Part shown: positions 1 to 9,024 of the stretch, piece after piece
Position numbering within the stretch: position 1 is the first letter of the stretch
Layout: each line of letters begins with the position of its first letter
Assembly (NCBI GenBank): GCA_934230115.1
Contig: CAKQEI010000014.1
Coordinates: 1 to 38,043 of the forward strand
Reading direction: 5' to 3'
DNA: 38,043 bases
From: an uncultured Prevotella sp.
GTDB lineage: Bacteria; Bacteroidota; Bacteroidia; Bacteroidales; Bacteroidaceae
The notes under the pieces: model-generated
The model's input: the letters and a program-made list of their open reading frames with translations, nothing else
Told to the model about the DNA's origin: nothing
Database searches by the model: none
Translations under genes and position numbers: made by a program

Positions 1-189
1 GACAATGGTATGGACAATTCTATGGCAAAAGTTAAGTCGCTGATGTTCAATGCGAACTATACGAAATTAATTTTCGGTTCGGTATGCTCCGACACTTGTC
101 GAAAATTAATTTAGCGATGTATGTGCTTGCCAATATGAATAAATATAAGAAAAGATTATATACCAAGGCAAAGTGAAAATAAAAAGTAT
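1..189. other. Left-edge region, no gene assigned
   Basis: No gene can be assigned. One + strand frame is open from the window edge to a TAG at 112-114 and another ends at a TAA at 33-35. Either could be the tail of a gene that lies mostly outside the window, but neither tail is recognisable. The region contains the inverted repeat listed separately at 64-112 and AT-rich sequence leading to the promoter of the response regulator gene. Confidence 0.4.
64..112 (+). terminator. Inverted repeat, possible terminator of an upstream gene
   Basis: The 13-base arms at 64-76 and 100-112 are perfectly complementary. The 23-base spacer holds a smaller stem (tcgg/ccga, 79-82 with 89-92). The outer arms are AT-rich and there is no clean T-tract, so it may be a terminator of whatever lies upstream or a protein-binding palindrome. 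Confidence 0.4.
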
Positions 190-197
190 TAACTTTG
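190..197 (+). promoter_or_regulatory. Bacteroidetes-type -7 box for the response regulator operon
   Basis: TAACTTTG matches the Bacteroidetes primary-sigma -7 consensus TAnnTTTG and lies 22 bases before the ATG at 220. No TTTG was found at the expected -33 distance, so only half of the promoter is supported. Confidence 0.5.
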
Positions 198-219
198 TAG
201 CTGTTAATACTAATAAATC

Positions 220-1659
220 ATGGCAATAGATAAATGTGGAAAGATACTGATAGTAGACGACAATGAGGATGTGCTCTTGTCGCTCAATATGCTCTTAAAG
301 CCACACGTTGAGGCAGTCAGAGTAATCAATACGCCCGAGCGAATCATAGAATTTATGGAGTCGTTCGGGCCTGATGTTATTATGCTCGACATGAACTTTC
401 ATCGTGATGCAATCAGTGGTGAGGAGGGATACGAATGGTTGGAAAAGATATTAAAGCACAACCCTAAGAGTGTGGTGCTATTCATCACAGCATACGTTGA
501 TACTGAGAAGGCGGTAAGGGCTATTAAGGCTGGCGCCATCGACTTTATACCAAAACCTTGGGACAAGAAAAAGTTGCTCGACACAGTAAAGAGTGCCGTA
601 GAACTGAGCAAGGAGAGAAACCGGAATATTAATGCTTTTCAGAATTCTGATGTCAATCCTAATATTTGCGATAACAAAAAGCAGGACTCTGCCAACGAAG
701 TCAGCCCGCAAGAAGCGTTTGTCCGTTTCATCGGCGAATGTCCTGCCATGCTTGAATTGAAAGCTCAAATCAAACGTGTGGCTTCTACCGATGCCAATGT
801 GTTGATTACGGGAGAGAATGGCACAGGAAAGGATGTTGTGGCCCACGCCTTGCATAATCTTTCGGCAAGAAACACGAAGCCATTTGTGAATATAGACTTG
901 GGATGCATACCTGAAAATCTTTTTGAGAGTGAGCTTTTCGGTTATGAGAAGGGGGCCTTTACTGATGCCAAGGGGGCAAAGGAAGGTAGAGTAGAGTCTG
1001 CCAACGAAGGCACTCTCTTTCTTGACGAGATAGGCAACCTAAATCTGCAGACACAGCAAAAACTACTGACGATGATAGAGAAGAGACAGACACAACGCAT
1101 AGGTTCAAATGAGGTGAACAATGTGGATGTGCGCATTCTTGCTGCCACCAATGCCAACTTGTGCAAAAAGGTCGGTGAGGGCGAGTTTCGTCAAGACCTC
1201 TTCTATCGTCTTAACACTATCGAGTTGCATCTTCCTCCATTGCGCGAACGTGGCGAAGACATCATCTTATTGGCAGAGCATTTCCTGAATATATATTCCG
1301 GCAAATACAGTGTGGGAAAGGTTGTGCTTGGAGCTTCTGCCAAAAAGAAACTCATGCAGCACACTTGGCCTGGCAATGTGCGCGAGCTGCAACATTGCAT
1401 TGAGCGATCAATTGTGCTGAACGATAAGCCAGAGCTATCAGCTGAAGACATCCGACTGGAGACTTCTTCCACAGCCTCAGCTTCCTACCTAACCATCGGA
1501 GGCATTGAGAATGTAGAATCGCTCAATCTGCAAACATTGGAGCGCGAGGCAATAAAGCGAGCAATATCCTTGAGCAACGGCAATCTGACGCAGGCTGCCG
1601 AAATGTTGGGCATAACACGATTCGCACTTTATCGCAAGATTGAGAAATTAGGAATATGA
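220..1659 (+). CDS. NtrC-family sigma-54-dependent response regulator
   Basis: Cytoplasmic response regulator predicted to activate sigma-54 RNA polymerase after phosphorylation by the adjacent kinase. The receiver domain (about 8-125) has acidic residues D13/D14, phospho-acceptor D57 and conserved K112. The AAA+ domain (about 170-400) has Walker A GENGTGKD at 198-205, a GAFTDA version of the sigma-54 contact loop GAFTGA at 245-250, and Walker B LFLDE at 266-270. A Fis-type helix-turn-helix ends the protein (about 450-479). At 479 residues all three domains are complete. The kinase gene follows after 30 bases. Phased palindromes and a sigma-54-like promoter at 2918-3031, directly before the efflux operon, are its likely target. 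The role in efflux control is inferred from this arrangement; the family is certain. Confidence 0.95.
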   Translation: MAIDKCGKILIVDDNEDVLLSLNMLLKPHVEAVRVINTPERIIEFMESFGPDVIMLDMNFHRDAISGEEGYEWLEKILKHNPKSVVLFITAYVDTEKAVRAIKAGAIDFIPKPWDKKKLLDTVKSAVELSKERNRNINAFQNSDVNPNICDNKKQDSANEVSPQEAFVRFIGECPAMLELKAQIKRVASTDANVLITGENGTGKDVVAHALHNLSARNTKPFVNIDLGCIPENLFESELFGYEKGAFTDAKGAKEGRVESANEGTLFLDEIGNLNLQTQQKLLTMIEKRQTQRIGSNEVNNVDVRILAATNANLCKKVGEGEFRQDLFYRLNTIELHLPPLRERGEDIILLAEHFLNIYSGKYSVGKVVLGASAKKKLMQHTWPGNVRELQHCIERSIVLNDKPELSAEDIRLETSSTASASYLTIGGIENVESLNLQTLEREAIKRAISLSNGNLTQAAEMLGITRFALYRKIEKLGI

Positions 1660-1689
1660 TGAACCTAACCTCACACAGATATCACAACA

Positions 1690-2910
1690 ATGTCAATAAT
1701 CAGCAATATATTAAACAACAAGAGCGACGAGCGGATGCGCCAACTGATTGAGGCCATACGCACACGCGATTTCTCGCTACAGTATTCGCTCGACCATCTA
1801 AAGGGCGAAGAGCGAAGGCTTGCGCAACAAATCAATGAGGTGGTGAATGAGTTTCGCGAGACCACCATGCGCCAAGAAGCCAAGTATCAATACTTCGGCA
1901 CTATGCTCGACACCATCAACGCCTTCCTGATAGTGGCTGACGAACAAGGCATAGTACACTGGATGAACAGGGCCGCAGTGTATGGACTATGCGGTTTTGC
2001 CATCAATCGCCTGCATGACCTAAAGGTTGTTGACGACACACTACCTGAAACAATGAAGGCATTGAAGCCCGGACAACAGAGACTTGTGCAACTGATAGCC
2101 AACAACAATAATCGGAATGAGGAGAAGGCAGACTTCATGTTGAGTGTTGTAAACTTTTTCAACAAGGGATTTGCCTACAGACTCTATACTCTCCAGAATG
2201 TGCAACCCGTGATTCAAAAGAATGAGACCGATGCCCAGCAACAGTTGGTGAGAGTTTTGACTCATGAGATAATGAACTCGCTCACTCCTATCATATCTCT
2301 TGCCGACACACTATGCGAAGGTGTTGAACAAAACACTCTTGAGCACGATGATTTGCGCATGGCCCTGCAAGCCATCAACCGTAGGAGCAACGGATTGCTG
2401 CAGTTTGTCGAGAATTACCGCAAGTTGCAACATGTGTCTCAGCCTCTATTGGCGAATGTGATGATAGGCGACATTATTGCCGACTTGCAACACCTTTACC
2501 CTGCCCCTATATTCCATTATGATATAGAAAATGCGGAGCAAGTGCTGAGCATCGACCGCTCACAAATAGAACAAGTGCTCATCAATCTGCTGAAGAATGC
2601 GCAAGAGGCTGTTGAGAACAACTATCAGCAATCCTCAGACAATGCTAAAGGCAAAGAACCTTGCGTAAGACTGTCAACTCATCTTTCAAGCAACAAGCGC
2701 AACTTTATCATTTCCATTACTGACAATGGTAAGGGTATCTTGCCTGAGGTGTTGAATCGCATATTTGTGCCATTCTTCACAACCAAAACAAACGGTTCGG
2801 GCATAGGGTTGAGTATTTGCAAGCAGATAGTAACCTTGCATGGAGGCACTATTACAGCCTCATCACAACCTGGCGACAAAACAACCTTTAATGTGGTGCT
2901 GCCTGCATAA
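1690..2910 (+). CDS. Soluble sensor histidine kinase (NtrB/NtrY-like)
   Basis: Predicted partner kinase of the upstream regulator. It begins with a charged helical region (about 1-65), then a PAS-like segment (about 66-170). The dimerisation/phospho-acceptor helix has the H-box LTHEIMNSLTP with H192. The C-terminal ATPase domain shows an N-box (INLLKNAQEAVENN), a G1 box (DNGKGI) and a G2 box (GSGIGLSI). No transmembrane segment is visible, so it should be cytosolic or loosely membrane-associated, unlike most envelope sensors. The input signal is unknown. The 30-base gap to the regulator gene indicates co-transcription. Confidence 0.93.
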   Translation: MSIISNILNNKSDERMRQLIEAIRTRDFSLQYSLDHLKGEERRLAQQINEVVNEFRETTMRQEAKYQYFGTMLDTINAFLIVADEQGIVHWMNRAAVYGLCGFAINRLHDLKVVDDTLPETMKALKPGQQRLVQLIANNNNRNEEKADFMLSVVNFFNKGFAYRLYTLQNVQPVIQKNETDAQQQLVRVLTHEIMNSLTPIISLADTLCEGVEQNTLEHDDLRMALQAINRRSNGLLQFVENYRKLQHVSQPLLANVMIGDIIADLQHLYPAPIFHYDIENAEQVLSIDRSQIEQVLINLLKNAQEAVENNYQQSSDNAKGKEPCVRLSTHLSSNKRNFIISITDNGKGILPEVLNRIFVPFFTTKTNGSGIGLSICKQIVTLHGGTITASSQPGDKTTFNVVLPA

Positions 2911-2917
2911 TATATGT

Positions 2918-2961
2918 GTGCGCACCGTGCGAAATCGCACACTATTCGTGCGGTTTCGCAC
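2918..2961. promoter_or_regulatory. Phased palindromes, likely enhancer sites for the NtrC-type regulator
   Basis: Three GC-rich palindromes sit in an AT-rich intergenic stretch: gtgcgcac at 2918-2925, gtgcgaaatcgcac at 2927-2940 and gtgcggtttcgcac at 2948-2961. The two 14-base sites share GTGCG-N4-CGCAC and start exactly 21 bases apart, two helical turns, as expected for dimers binding one DNA face. They lie about 60-100 bases upstream of a sigma-54-like promoter, the usual geometry of upstream activator sequences. Binding by the regulator at 220-1659 is inferred. Confidence 0.75.
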
Positions 2962-3016
2962 ACATACCCAAACCTCATTTTCTATCATCTTCTTCATAAT
3001 CAAACAGTTACACTTA

Positions 3017-3031
3017 TGGCATAGCTTTTGT
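3017..3031 (+). promoter_or_regulatory. Sigma-54-like -24/-12 promoter of the efflux operon
   Basis: TGGCATAGCTTTTGT fits the sigma-54 pattern TGGCACG-N4-TTGC at 8 of 11 defined positions. It keeps the GG doublet (3018-3019) and the TTG of the -12 element at correct spacing; the final C is T. Transcription would start near 3043, only 8-14 bases before the two candidate start codons (3051 and 3057) of the TolC-like gene. No TAnnTTTG box competes with it here. Confidence 0.72.
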
Positions 3032-3050
3032 ATAGTGTTTTACAAAAGTT

Positions 3051-4526
3051 ATGAATATGAAAACGAAGTTATATATATTAATAGGTGTAGCTTTCTGTGC
3101 CATGAATCTACGGGCACAGACAGACACATTGCTGCTTGATTTACCAGCCACCATAATGATGGCTCAACGGCAATCGCCGTCTGTACAAAGTGCGCGCAAC
3201 ACTTTTCTGTCGGCTTATTGGGCATACAGATACCACAAGGCCAACTATCTGCCTTCGCTGTCGCTATCTTCTTCACCTTATATTAATAAGGAGGTGAACA
3301 AGATAACCCTTTCGGATGGTACGGCAAACTTTATCAAGCAAGACCAGTTGGGTGCCGACCTTGCACTGAAGATTAACCAAAACATTGCCCTCACGGGAGG
3401 TAGCCTCTTTATGAAGAGTTCGCTCAACCGACTGGATGAATTGCGCAACAAGACAACAGTTTACAGCAGCAATCCATTTGTCGTAGGATATGAGCAGAGT
3501 CTTTTTGGCTACAACTCATTGAAGTGGGACAGACGTATAGAGCCTATCCGCTATCAAGAATCCAAGAAGCGGTATGCCGAGACATTGGAGATTGTATCAG
3601 CCAAGGCATGTGAGCATTTCTTTGCTTTGGTATCGGCACAAACCGAATTGGAGATGGCACGACAGAACTTCGCTTCGGCCGACACTCTCTATCAGATGGC
3701 AAAAGGAAGATATGACAATGGCACTATCTCGGAAAACGAGATGCTGCAATTGGAGATAAACCGACTGAATGAGGAGACCAATGTGATGGATGCCCAGGTG
3801 ACATTGCGAGAGAAGATGCAAACCATACGCTCCTTTCTTGGATTGGAACAATCGCAAGACGTGAGGTTGCAGATTCCCGATGAGGTTCCTGCCTTTGAGG
3901 TTCCATTACAACAGGCAATGGAATTGGCTTTGGCCAACAGTCCCGACCCCGACTATTATCGCAGGGTTCTAAAGGAGAGCGAGAGCCGTCTGTCGCAAGC
4001 CCGTGCCAACGCAGGATTAAAAGCCGACCTATATATGCAGTTCGGACTATCGCAAACTGGCTCTGACATAGGAGCTGTATATCGCAATCCTATGAGTCAG
4101 CAATCGGCAAGCATCACCATAACACTGCCTATACTTGACTGGGGAAGGGGCAAGGGAAGAGTGAGAGAGGCGAAATCGCAATTAGCCCTTACCAACACCC
4201 AGGTGGAGCAAGGCATGAGGGATTTTTATCAGAATGTAGAAAAACTTGTGCTTCAGTTTAATATGCAAGCAAGAAAGGTGCATGTGGCTTCGCTTACCGA
4301 CCAACGTGCCGAAAAGAGACACTTGGTGGCACGAAGACTATACATCATGGGGCGCAACTCAATACTCGACCTCAATGCCGCAATCAGCGACAAAGACTCT
4401 GCCCGACGCAATCATATAGCCACGATGCAGACTTATTGGAGCTTATACTACATGCTCCGAAGTATGACTGGATATGATTTCGAGCATAATAAAGAACTTA
4501 AAGAAGAACTGCCTGTCAACGATTAA
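3051..4526 (+). CDS. TolC-family outer membrane efflux protein
   Basis: Outer-membrane exit channel for the adjacent transporter. A signal peptide (MKTKLYILIG..., cleavage near LRAQ) is followed by two similar halves rich in long amphipathic helices, as in TolC/OprM proteins. Typical motifs are A-x-x-x-SPSVQSAR near residue 40 and QSASITITLPILDWGRGKGRVREAKSQ-like sequence around 350-375, where the second beta-hairpin enters its helix. At 491 residues the length is normal. The start may be ATG 3051 or ATG 3057; the shorter form begins with a more standard signal peptide. It is the first gene of a four-gene operon and ends 12 bases before the adaptor gene. The substrate cannot be read from sequence. 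Confidence 0.9.
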   Translation: MNMKTKLYILIGVAFCAMNLRAQTDTLLLDLPATIMMAQRQSPSVQSARNTFLSAYWAYRYHKANYLPSLSLSSSPYINKEVNKITLSDGTANFIKQDQLGADLALKINQNIALTGGSLFMKSSLNRLDELRNKTTVYSSNPFVVGYEQSLFGYNSLKWDRRIEPIRYQESKKRYAETLEIVSAKACEHFFALVSAQTELEMARQNFASADTLYQMAKGRYDNGTISENEMLQLEINRLNEETNVMDAQVTLREKMQTIRSFLGLEQSQDVRLQIPDEVPAFEVPLQQAMELALANSPDPDYYRRVLKESESRLSQARANAGLKADLYMQFGLSQTGSDIGAVYRNPMSQQSASITITLPILDWGRGKGRVREAKSQLALTNTQVEQGMRDFYQNVEKLVLQFNMQARKVHVASLTDQRAEKRHLVARRLYIMGRNSILDLNAAISDKDSARRNHIATMQTYWSLYYMLRSMTGYDFEHNKELKEELPVND

Positions 4527-4538
4527 CAACAATAGAAT

Positions 4539-5789
4539 ATGGACATAAAGAAACAACCTAAACCCTGGCACATACGCTATCGCTATCATATATTGGCTGC
4601 TGCCACGGGCTTGGCACTGCTCGTATATACCATCTTTGTGATAATAACATCCGGCACAAAGCGTGTGGATAAAGACAGTGTCGTGATAGCCGAAGTGACG
4701 AAGGCTCCTTTTATGGAATATGTGGATGTGGAAGGATTGGTGCAACCTATCAAGACCATCCAGGTGAACGCTATGGAGAACGGATTTGTGGAGCGTGTGG
4801 TGGCTGAGGAAGGAGCTATGCTGCAACAAGGCGACACGATACTTGTGCTTCAGAATCCTGAACTATACCACTCTATCGACGATGAGCAGGACGCTTGGAG
4901 CAAAAACCTGCGCAACTGTCGTGAGCAGGAGATAGAGATGAATCAGAAGAGCATCAACCTTCGGCAACAAGCCTTGGACGCTAAGCACCAGATGAACAGC
5001 CTGAAGAAGTCGCTCAAGCAGAGCCGCGAGGAATATCGCATGGGCATAAAGAGTAAAGCTGAACTGGAAATGGCTGAGGAGGATTACGAATACCAACGCC
5101 AAAAAGTGGTATTGCAGATGCAATATCTCAAGCACGACTCTGTGTCTACACGACTGAAGCAGGAGATGATTGCCGCCAACAGAACTGAGGCAGACAAGAA
5201 GCTGTCGAGAGTGAAAGGACGCACAAGCAAACTGGTGGTGCGTGCTCCCGTAAGCGGACAACTTAGTTATGTGGGCGTAACACAAGGTCAGCAGGTTGCA
5301 TCGGGGGCAAGCATCGGTCAGATTAAGGTGATGAGCCAATTCAAAATGCAAGTGACGTTGGCTGAATATTACATCGACCGCATCACAACTGGTCTTCCTG
5401 CCAATATCGAATACGAAGGTCGTAAGTATCCGCTTCGTGTGTCGAGGGTGATTCCTGAGGTCAAAGACCATAAGTTTGTTTGTGAACTGACCTTTGCCAA
5501 GCACACTCCCTCCAACATTCGATTGGGCAAGAGCTATAGGGTACTGCTGGAACTGGGCAAGCCAGAGCAAGCGTTAGTGATACCTAATGGCGACTTCCTG
5601 CAAACCACCAATGGTTATTGGATATTCCGAGTGTCGGCTGACGGCAAGAAGGCAAAGAGAGTGAGCATAACTGTGGGCAGACAGAATCCGCAGCAATGTG
5701 AGATAACCTCAGGCTTGGAGGCAGGCGACAAAGTAGTCGTTAGTGGATACGACAAAATTTCAAATAAAGAAGAGTTTGATTTAAAATAA
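4539..5789 (+). CDS. HlyD-family periplasmic adaptor subunit
   Basis: Membrane-fusion protein expected to link the FtsX-like permease to the TolC-like channel. One N-terminal membrane anchor (about 15-37) is preceded by positive residues. A lipoyl/barrel segment follows (VDVEGLVQPIKTIQVNA, then VERVVAEEGAMLQQGDTIL). A long charged coiled-coil hairpin spans about 105-220, after which the second lipoyl half-motif (VVRAPVSGQLSYVGVTQGQQV) and beta-barrel/membrane-proximal domains complete the fold. At 416 residues it is typical. It is packed between the TolC gene (12 bases) and the permease gene (14 bases). Confidence 0.92.
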   Translation: MDIKKQPKPWHIRYRYHILAAATGLALLVYTIFVIITSGTKRVDKDSVVIAEVTKAPFMEYVDVEGLVQPIKTIQVNAMENGFVERVVAEEGAMLQQGDTILVLQNPELYHSIDDEQDAWSKNLRNCREQEIEMNQKSINLRQQALDAKHQMNSLKKSLKQSREEYRMGIKSKAELEMAEEDYEYQRQKVVLQMQYLKHDSVSTRLKQEMIAANRTEADKKLSRVKGRTSKLVVRAPVSGQLSYVGVTQGQQVASGASIGQIKVMSQFKMQVTLAEYYIDRITTGLPANIEYEGRKYPLRVSRVIPEVKDHKFVCELTFAKHTPSNIRLGKSYRVLLELGKPEQALVIPNGDFLQTTNGYWIFRVSADGKKAKRVSITVGRQNPQQCEITSGLEAGDKVVVSGYDKISNKEEFDLK

Positions 5790-5803
5790 AAACCATTATA
5801 GAT

Positions 5804-8179
5804 ATGAACATGTTATTACACAACCTGAAGGTTGCCTTGCGCAACATTCTAAAGTACAAGGTGCAGACTTTAGGCAGCATCCTGTCGCTTGCCATCGGTA
5901 TGGTGACGCTTGCTGTGGTGCATTCGTTTTTGCAGAATTTCCGTATGCCATCAATTAGCCATGAAGCTTATTATGACAGAATTTATACCATCCGATTCGA
6001 TTCCATCCAAAAGCGTCAAACCGACGATCCTATTAACGCCAATGGTGATATCATAAGAGCAATAAAGGCGAATGGAGGACTTCGTTGCATTGAACAAGGT
6101 CCTTACGCTTATGGATTAATGTCTGGCGGATCTGCTGAGTTTACGCTAAGCGACAAGACAAAGCGCAAGATGCAGTTGGAACCCATTCTTATTGAACGTC
6201 ATTATCCCAACTTTGCAGGTTACCGTTCTGCCATCACGGGAGAGAAGATAAAGGTGCTTGATACGCATGATGCCATTATCAGCAAAAAACTGTCACAGCA
6301 AATCTTTGGAGACAGGAATCCTGTGGGAACAAGCGTCAACTTAATGAAAGGCGACGATAATTATCAGTTGAGAATAGTGGATGTTTATCAAGACTTATCA
6401 TTGAATGAGATTAATGGAAGACCTACTGCTCTATACTTCTCGCCATGCGAGTTTGAGGATATGGATTTTGATCAATATTTTGCCCGGCAATTGTATGTGG
6501 TATTGAAAGAGGGTTCTACTCCACAACAGTTGGAAGCTGAGGCGAACGGCAGGTTGAAACCTTTGGGATTGAAGACTAATATACGACCATTGAAAGAGCA
6601 GTTGGATGAAGAAAACGCATCTTCTGCCACAGGTTGTTCCATCACTTATCTTATAAGTTCACTGATTCTGCTGGCTGCCATCATAGGTTTTATGAGGATG
6701 CATGCGCAGTTGTTCTGGATGCGCAGACGTGAAATCTCGCTTCGAATCACCAATGGTGCCACACGCCTCCAACTCTTCTCAATGTTTGCTACCGAGGTGG
6801 TGATGATTGTGCTGATGGCTTATATTATGGCTGTGTTTATGGGAGCCTGGATTTGTGATTATCTGGCAATGCCTCAGTTTGCTGAAATCATGTTTGAGCT
6901 TGGAACAATCAGTCATCTGTATCTCTATAGTTTAGTGATTGGCTTGGTGGTCATTGTGCTGTGTCTCGCCGTTATCTGGATTGTGCTGAGTCGCATTTGC
7001 CGACGTACGCAAACGCTCGATTCTGGAATGAGACGAAGCCATAACCATTGGTTCCGCAACACGATGCTGTGTGTGCAGGTGATGATCAGTATGTTCTTCC
7101 TGGGTGTTACTTTCTGCCTCTTGTGTTGGGCGGGCAAGATGGCTGAGTACAACCATATACCTGACGACGAGAGACCATACAAGCAGAGTCTGTATATGCA
7201 GACCTATGATGCAGAAAACAGCCAGCGCCTAAGAGACAAACTAATCCATTTGCCGCAGGTGGAACGATGGATTCCTTATAGCTGGGGATATTGGAAAATT
7301 GACGAACTGGCTGAGAACGAGGAGTTCAGCAAGGCAGTTTGGCAAGGTGACAGAATCGTGACACATTATTGCATTCGAAACACATCAGACACATCGTTGC
7401 TCGACTTCTTGAAGATCAAGGTGAATTGGAAGCCTAAAGCCGACAAGAAGAAATGTATTTTGGTGAATGAGGAGTTGTATAAGCACATGCGCCAGCATCG
7501 TGTTGCTCCTAATGATATGTTGACCATAGATAATGATTCGTACAAGATTGCCGGCACATTCCAGTCGATACCTTATGTGCAGAATATGAAGTACGACATG
7601 TATACGTTCATCGTTATTGACCCAAAATTCAGCTATGAAACCAATGATTATATTCTTGTGGCAAAGCCGGGAGAATATAAGGAGATGGAGGTTGCTGTAG
7701 ATAGAACCATCCAGCAATTGGAGCCTACAGTGGTGGCACAGATGTCAACCAATCTGCGTAATAGAATAGCTTTTGAGATGTTTATGGTAGAGATACTGCA
7801 ATCTATTGCGTGGGCCCTGGCTGTAGTGAGTCTGGCTATCTGCATGATAAGCATCTTCAGTACGGTGATGTTGGATACTGAGACTCGCAAGAAGGAAGTG
7901 GCCATACGCAAGGTGAATGGTGCCTTGACAAAGGATATTGCCAAGCTGTTCGGACGCACATATATGTTGATTTGCATCATTGCTATGGTGTTTGCGGTGG
8001 TAGCCATGCTGCTGTTCCACGTCGTTCTGAGTCAGATATTCGATATGGTAGAAATAAATCCAGTAGTACCTATACTCATGGGTGTATTGGTAGTGGCTGT
8101 CTTCATTGTTGTCATCATAGCTTGGCAGGTGCACAAGACGATGAAGGTGGACCCTTCAGAGATTTTGGCTAAGGAATAA
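5804..8179 (+). CDS. FtsX/MacB-like ABC transporter permease
   Basis: Inner-membrane permease of 791 residues with the duplicated FtsX arrangement. TM1 is at about 20-42, followed by a periplasmic domain to about 275. Four hydrophobic segments follow between about 280 and 430 (LISSLILLAAIIGFM, VVMIVLMAYIMAVFM, LYSLVIGLVVIVLCLAVIW, MLCVQVMISMFFLGV). A second periplasmic domain leads to three C-terminal segments. The motif KKEVAIRKVNGA after TM6 is the usual cytoplasmic coupling region of MacB-type permeases. Such transporters act mechanically on periplasmic substrates or peptides rather than carrying substrate across the inner membrane. It works with the ATPase encoded 23 bases downstream. Confidence 0.92.
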   Translation: MNMLLHNLKVALRNILKYKVQTLGSILSLAIGMVTLAVVHSFLQNFRMPSISHEAYYDRIYTIRFDSIQKRQTDDPINANGDIIRAIKANGGLRCIEQGPYAYGLMSGGSAEFTLSDKTKRKMQLEPILIERHYPNFAGYRSAITGEKIKVLDTHDAIISKKLSQQIFGDRNPVGTSVNLMKGDDNYQLRIVDVYQDLSLNEINGRPTALYFSPCEFEDMDFDQYFARQLYVVLKEGSTPQQLEAEANGRLKPLGLKTNIRPLKEQLDEENASSATGCSITYLISSLILLAAIIGFMRMHAQLFWMRRREISLRITNGATRLQLFSMFATEVVMIVLMAYIMAVFMGAWICDYLAMPQFAEIMFELGTISHLYLYSLVIGLVVIVLCLAVIWIVLSRICRRTQTLDSGMRRSHNHWFRNTMLCVQVMISMFFLGVTFCLLCWAGKMAEYNHIPDDERPYKQSLYMQTYDAENSQRLRDKLIHLPQVERWIPYSWGYWKIDELAENEEFSKAVWQGDRIVTHYCIRNTSDTSLLDFLKIKVNWKPKADKKKCILVNEELYKHMRQHRVAPNDMLTIDNDSYKIAGTFQSIPYVQNMKYDMYTFIVIDPKFSYETNDYILVAKPGEYKEMEVAVDRTIQQLEPTVVAQMSTNLRNRIAFEMFMVEILQSIAWALAVVSLAICMISIFSTVMLDTETRKKEVAIRKVNGALTKDIAKLFGRTYMLICIIAMVFAVVAMLLFHVVLSQIFDMVEINPVVPILMGVLVVAVFIVVIIAWQVHKTMKVDPSEILAKE

Positions 8180-8202
8180 TATTAATTTACTAAAAAAACA
8201 AA

Positions 8203-8883
8203 ATGATTATGATTAAGTTAGATAATATAAAGAAAGTATTTCAGACAGAAGAAGTAGAGACTTGGGCACTCCGCAACGTCAGCTTGGAGGTGAAGGAAGG
8301 CGAGTTTGTAGCCATTATGGGACCTTCGGGTTGCGGCAAGTCCACATTACTTAATATAATAGGTTTGCTCAACAATCCCACAAGCGGCAGCTATCTGCTC
8401 AACGGCAAGGATGTGAGCACGCTGAAGGAGAGTGAGCGCACCTTGATAAGAAGAGGCATGATAGGTTTTGTGTTCCAGAGCTTCAACCTTATTGATGAGT
8501 TGAATGTGGTGGAGAATATCGAGTTGCCGCTTCTTTATATGGGGGTGTCGGGCAAGGAACGCCGCAAGCGTGCCGAGGAGGTGATGGAGCGCGTGGCCAT
8601 ATCCCATCGTGCCAAGCATTACCCTTCGCAGCTTTCGGGTGGTCAGCAGCAACGCACAGCCATTGCACGAGCCATACTTCCCCGACCGAAACTGATTCTT
8701 GCCGATGAGCCTACTGGTAATCTTGACTCAAAGAATGGAAAGGAAGTGATGGACTTGCTTTCGGAATTGCACAAGGAGGGCACAACCATCGTGATGGTGA
8801 CCCACTCCCTACACGATGCGAATTATGCAGATAAAGTAATTAATATGTTTGATGGAGAGATTGTTAATCAGGTAGAAATGTAG
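8203..8883 (+). CDS. ABC transporter ATP-binding protein (MacB/LolD type)
   Basis: Cytoplasmic ATPase that should power the preceding permease. All motifs are intact: Walker A GPSGCGKST (40-48), Q-loop FVFQSFNLID, signature LSGGQQQR, Walker B LILADEPTGNLDS and the switch histidine in MVTHS. At 226 residues it matches the MacB/LolD/FtsE subfamily. ATG codons at 8203 and 8209 are both possible starts. It is the last gene of the operon and is followed by a hairpin terminator at 8956-8982. Confidence 0.94.
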   Translation: MIMIKLDNIKKVFQTEEVETWALRNVSLEVKEGEFVAIMGPSGCGKSTLLNIIGLLNNPTSGSYLLNGKDVSTLKESERTLIRRGMIGFVFQSFNLIDELNVVENIELPLLYMGVSGKERRKRAEEVMERVAISHRAKHYPSQLSGGQQQRTAIARAILPRPKLILADEPTGNLDSKNGKEVMDLLSELHKEGTTIVMVTHSLHDANYADKVINMFDGEIVNQVEM

Positions 8884-8892
8884 TATGAAAAA

Positions 8893-8916
8893 GGCTATGG
8901 CGATATCGCCATAGCC
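8893..8916 (-). terminator. Perfect 24-base palindrome, likely - strand terminator
   Basis: A perfect 12+12 palindrome (ggctatggcgat and its complement). On the - strand it is followed directly by TTTTTC, so it can end transcripts from the convergent lipoprotein gene at 9025-9480. Confidence 0.7.
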
Positions 8917-8921
8917 CATAA

Positions 8922-8947
8922 CATTGTGGCAACAATATCCCACAATG
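8922..8947. repeat. Small inverted repeat between convergent operons
   Basis: Perfect 8-base arms cattgtgg (8922-8929) and ccacaatg (8940-8947) enclose a 10-base loop. It is the middle of three hairpins in 8884-9024 and has no T-tract, so its role is unclear. Confidence 0.45.
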
Positions 8948-8955
8948 CCTTTGTA

Positions 8956-8991
8956 ATAGCGGAGGTCTTTGGCCTCCGCTATAGTTGTTTT
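8956..8991 (+). terminator. Hairpin terminator of the efflux operon
   Basis: Perfect 10-base arms atagcggagg (8956-8965) and cctccgctat (8973-8982) with a 7-base loop, followed by agttgtttta. The T-rich tail is imperfect, but the position 70 bases after the ATPase stop fits a + strand terminator. Confidence 0.65.
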
Positions 8992-9024
8992 ATTGCAGTC
9001 AGGCTATTATCTTGCTGTGTGTGT

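Noticed and set aside
4863..5570. 235-residue - strand open frame opposite the HlyD-like gene
   Set aside because: The + strand product has the full adaptor architecture; the antisense product is His/Leu-rich with no family features.
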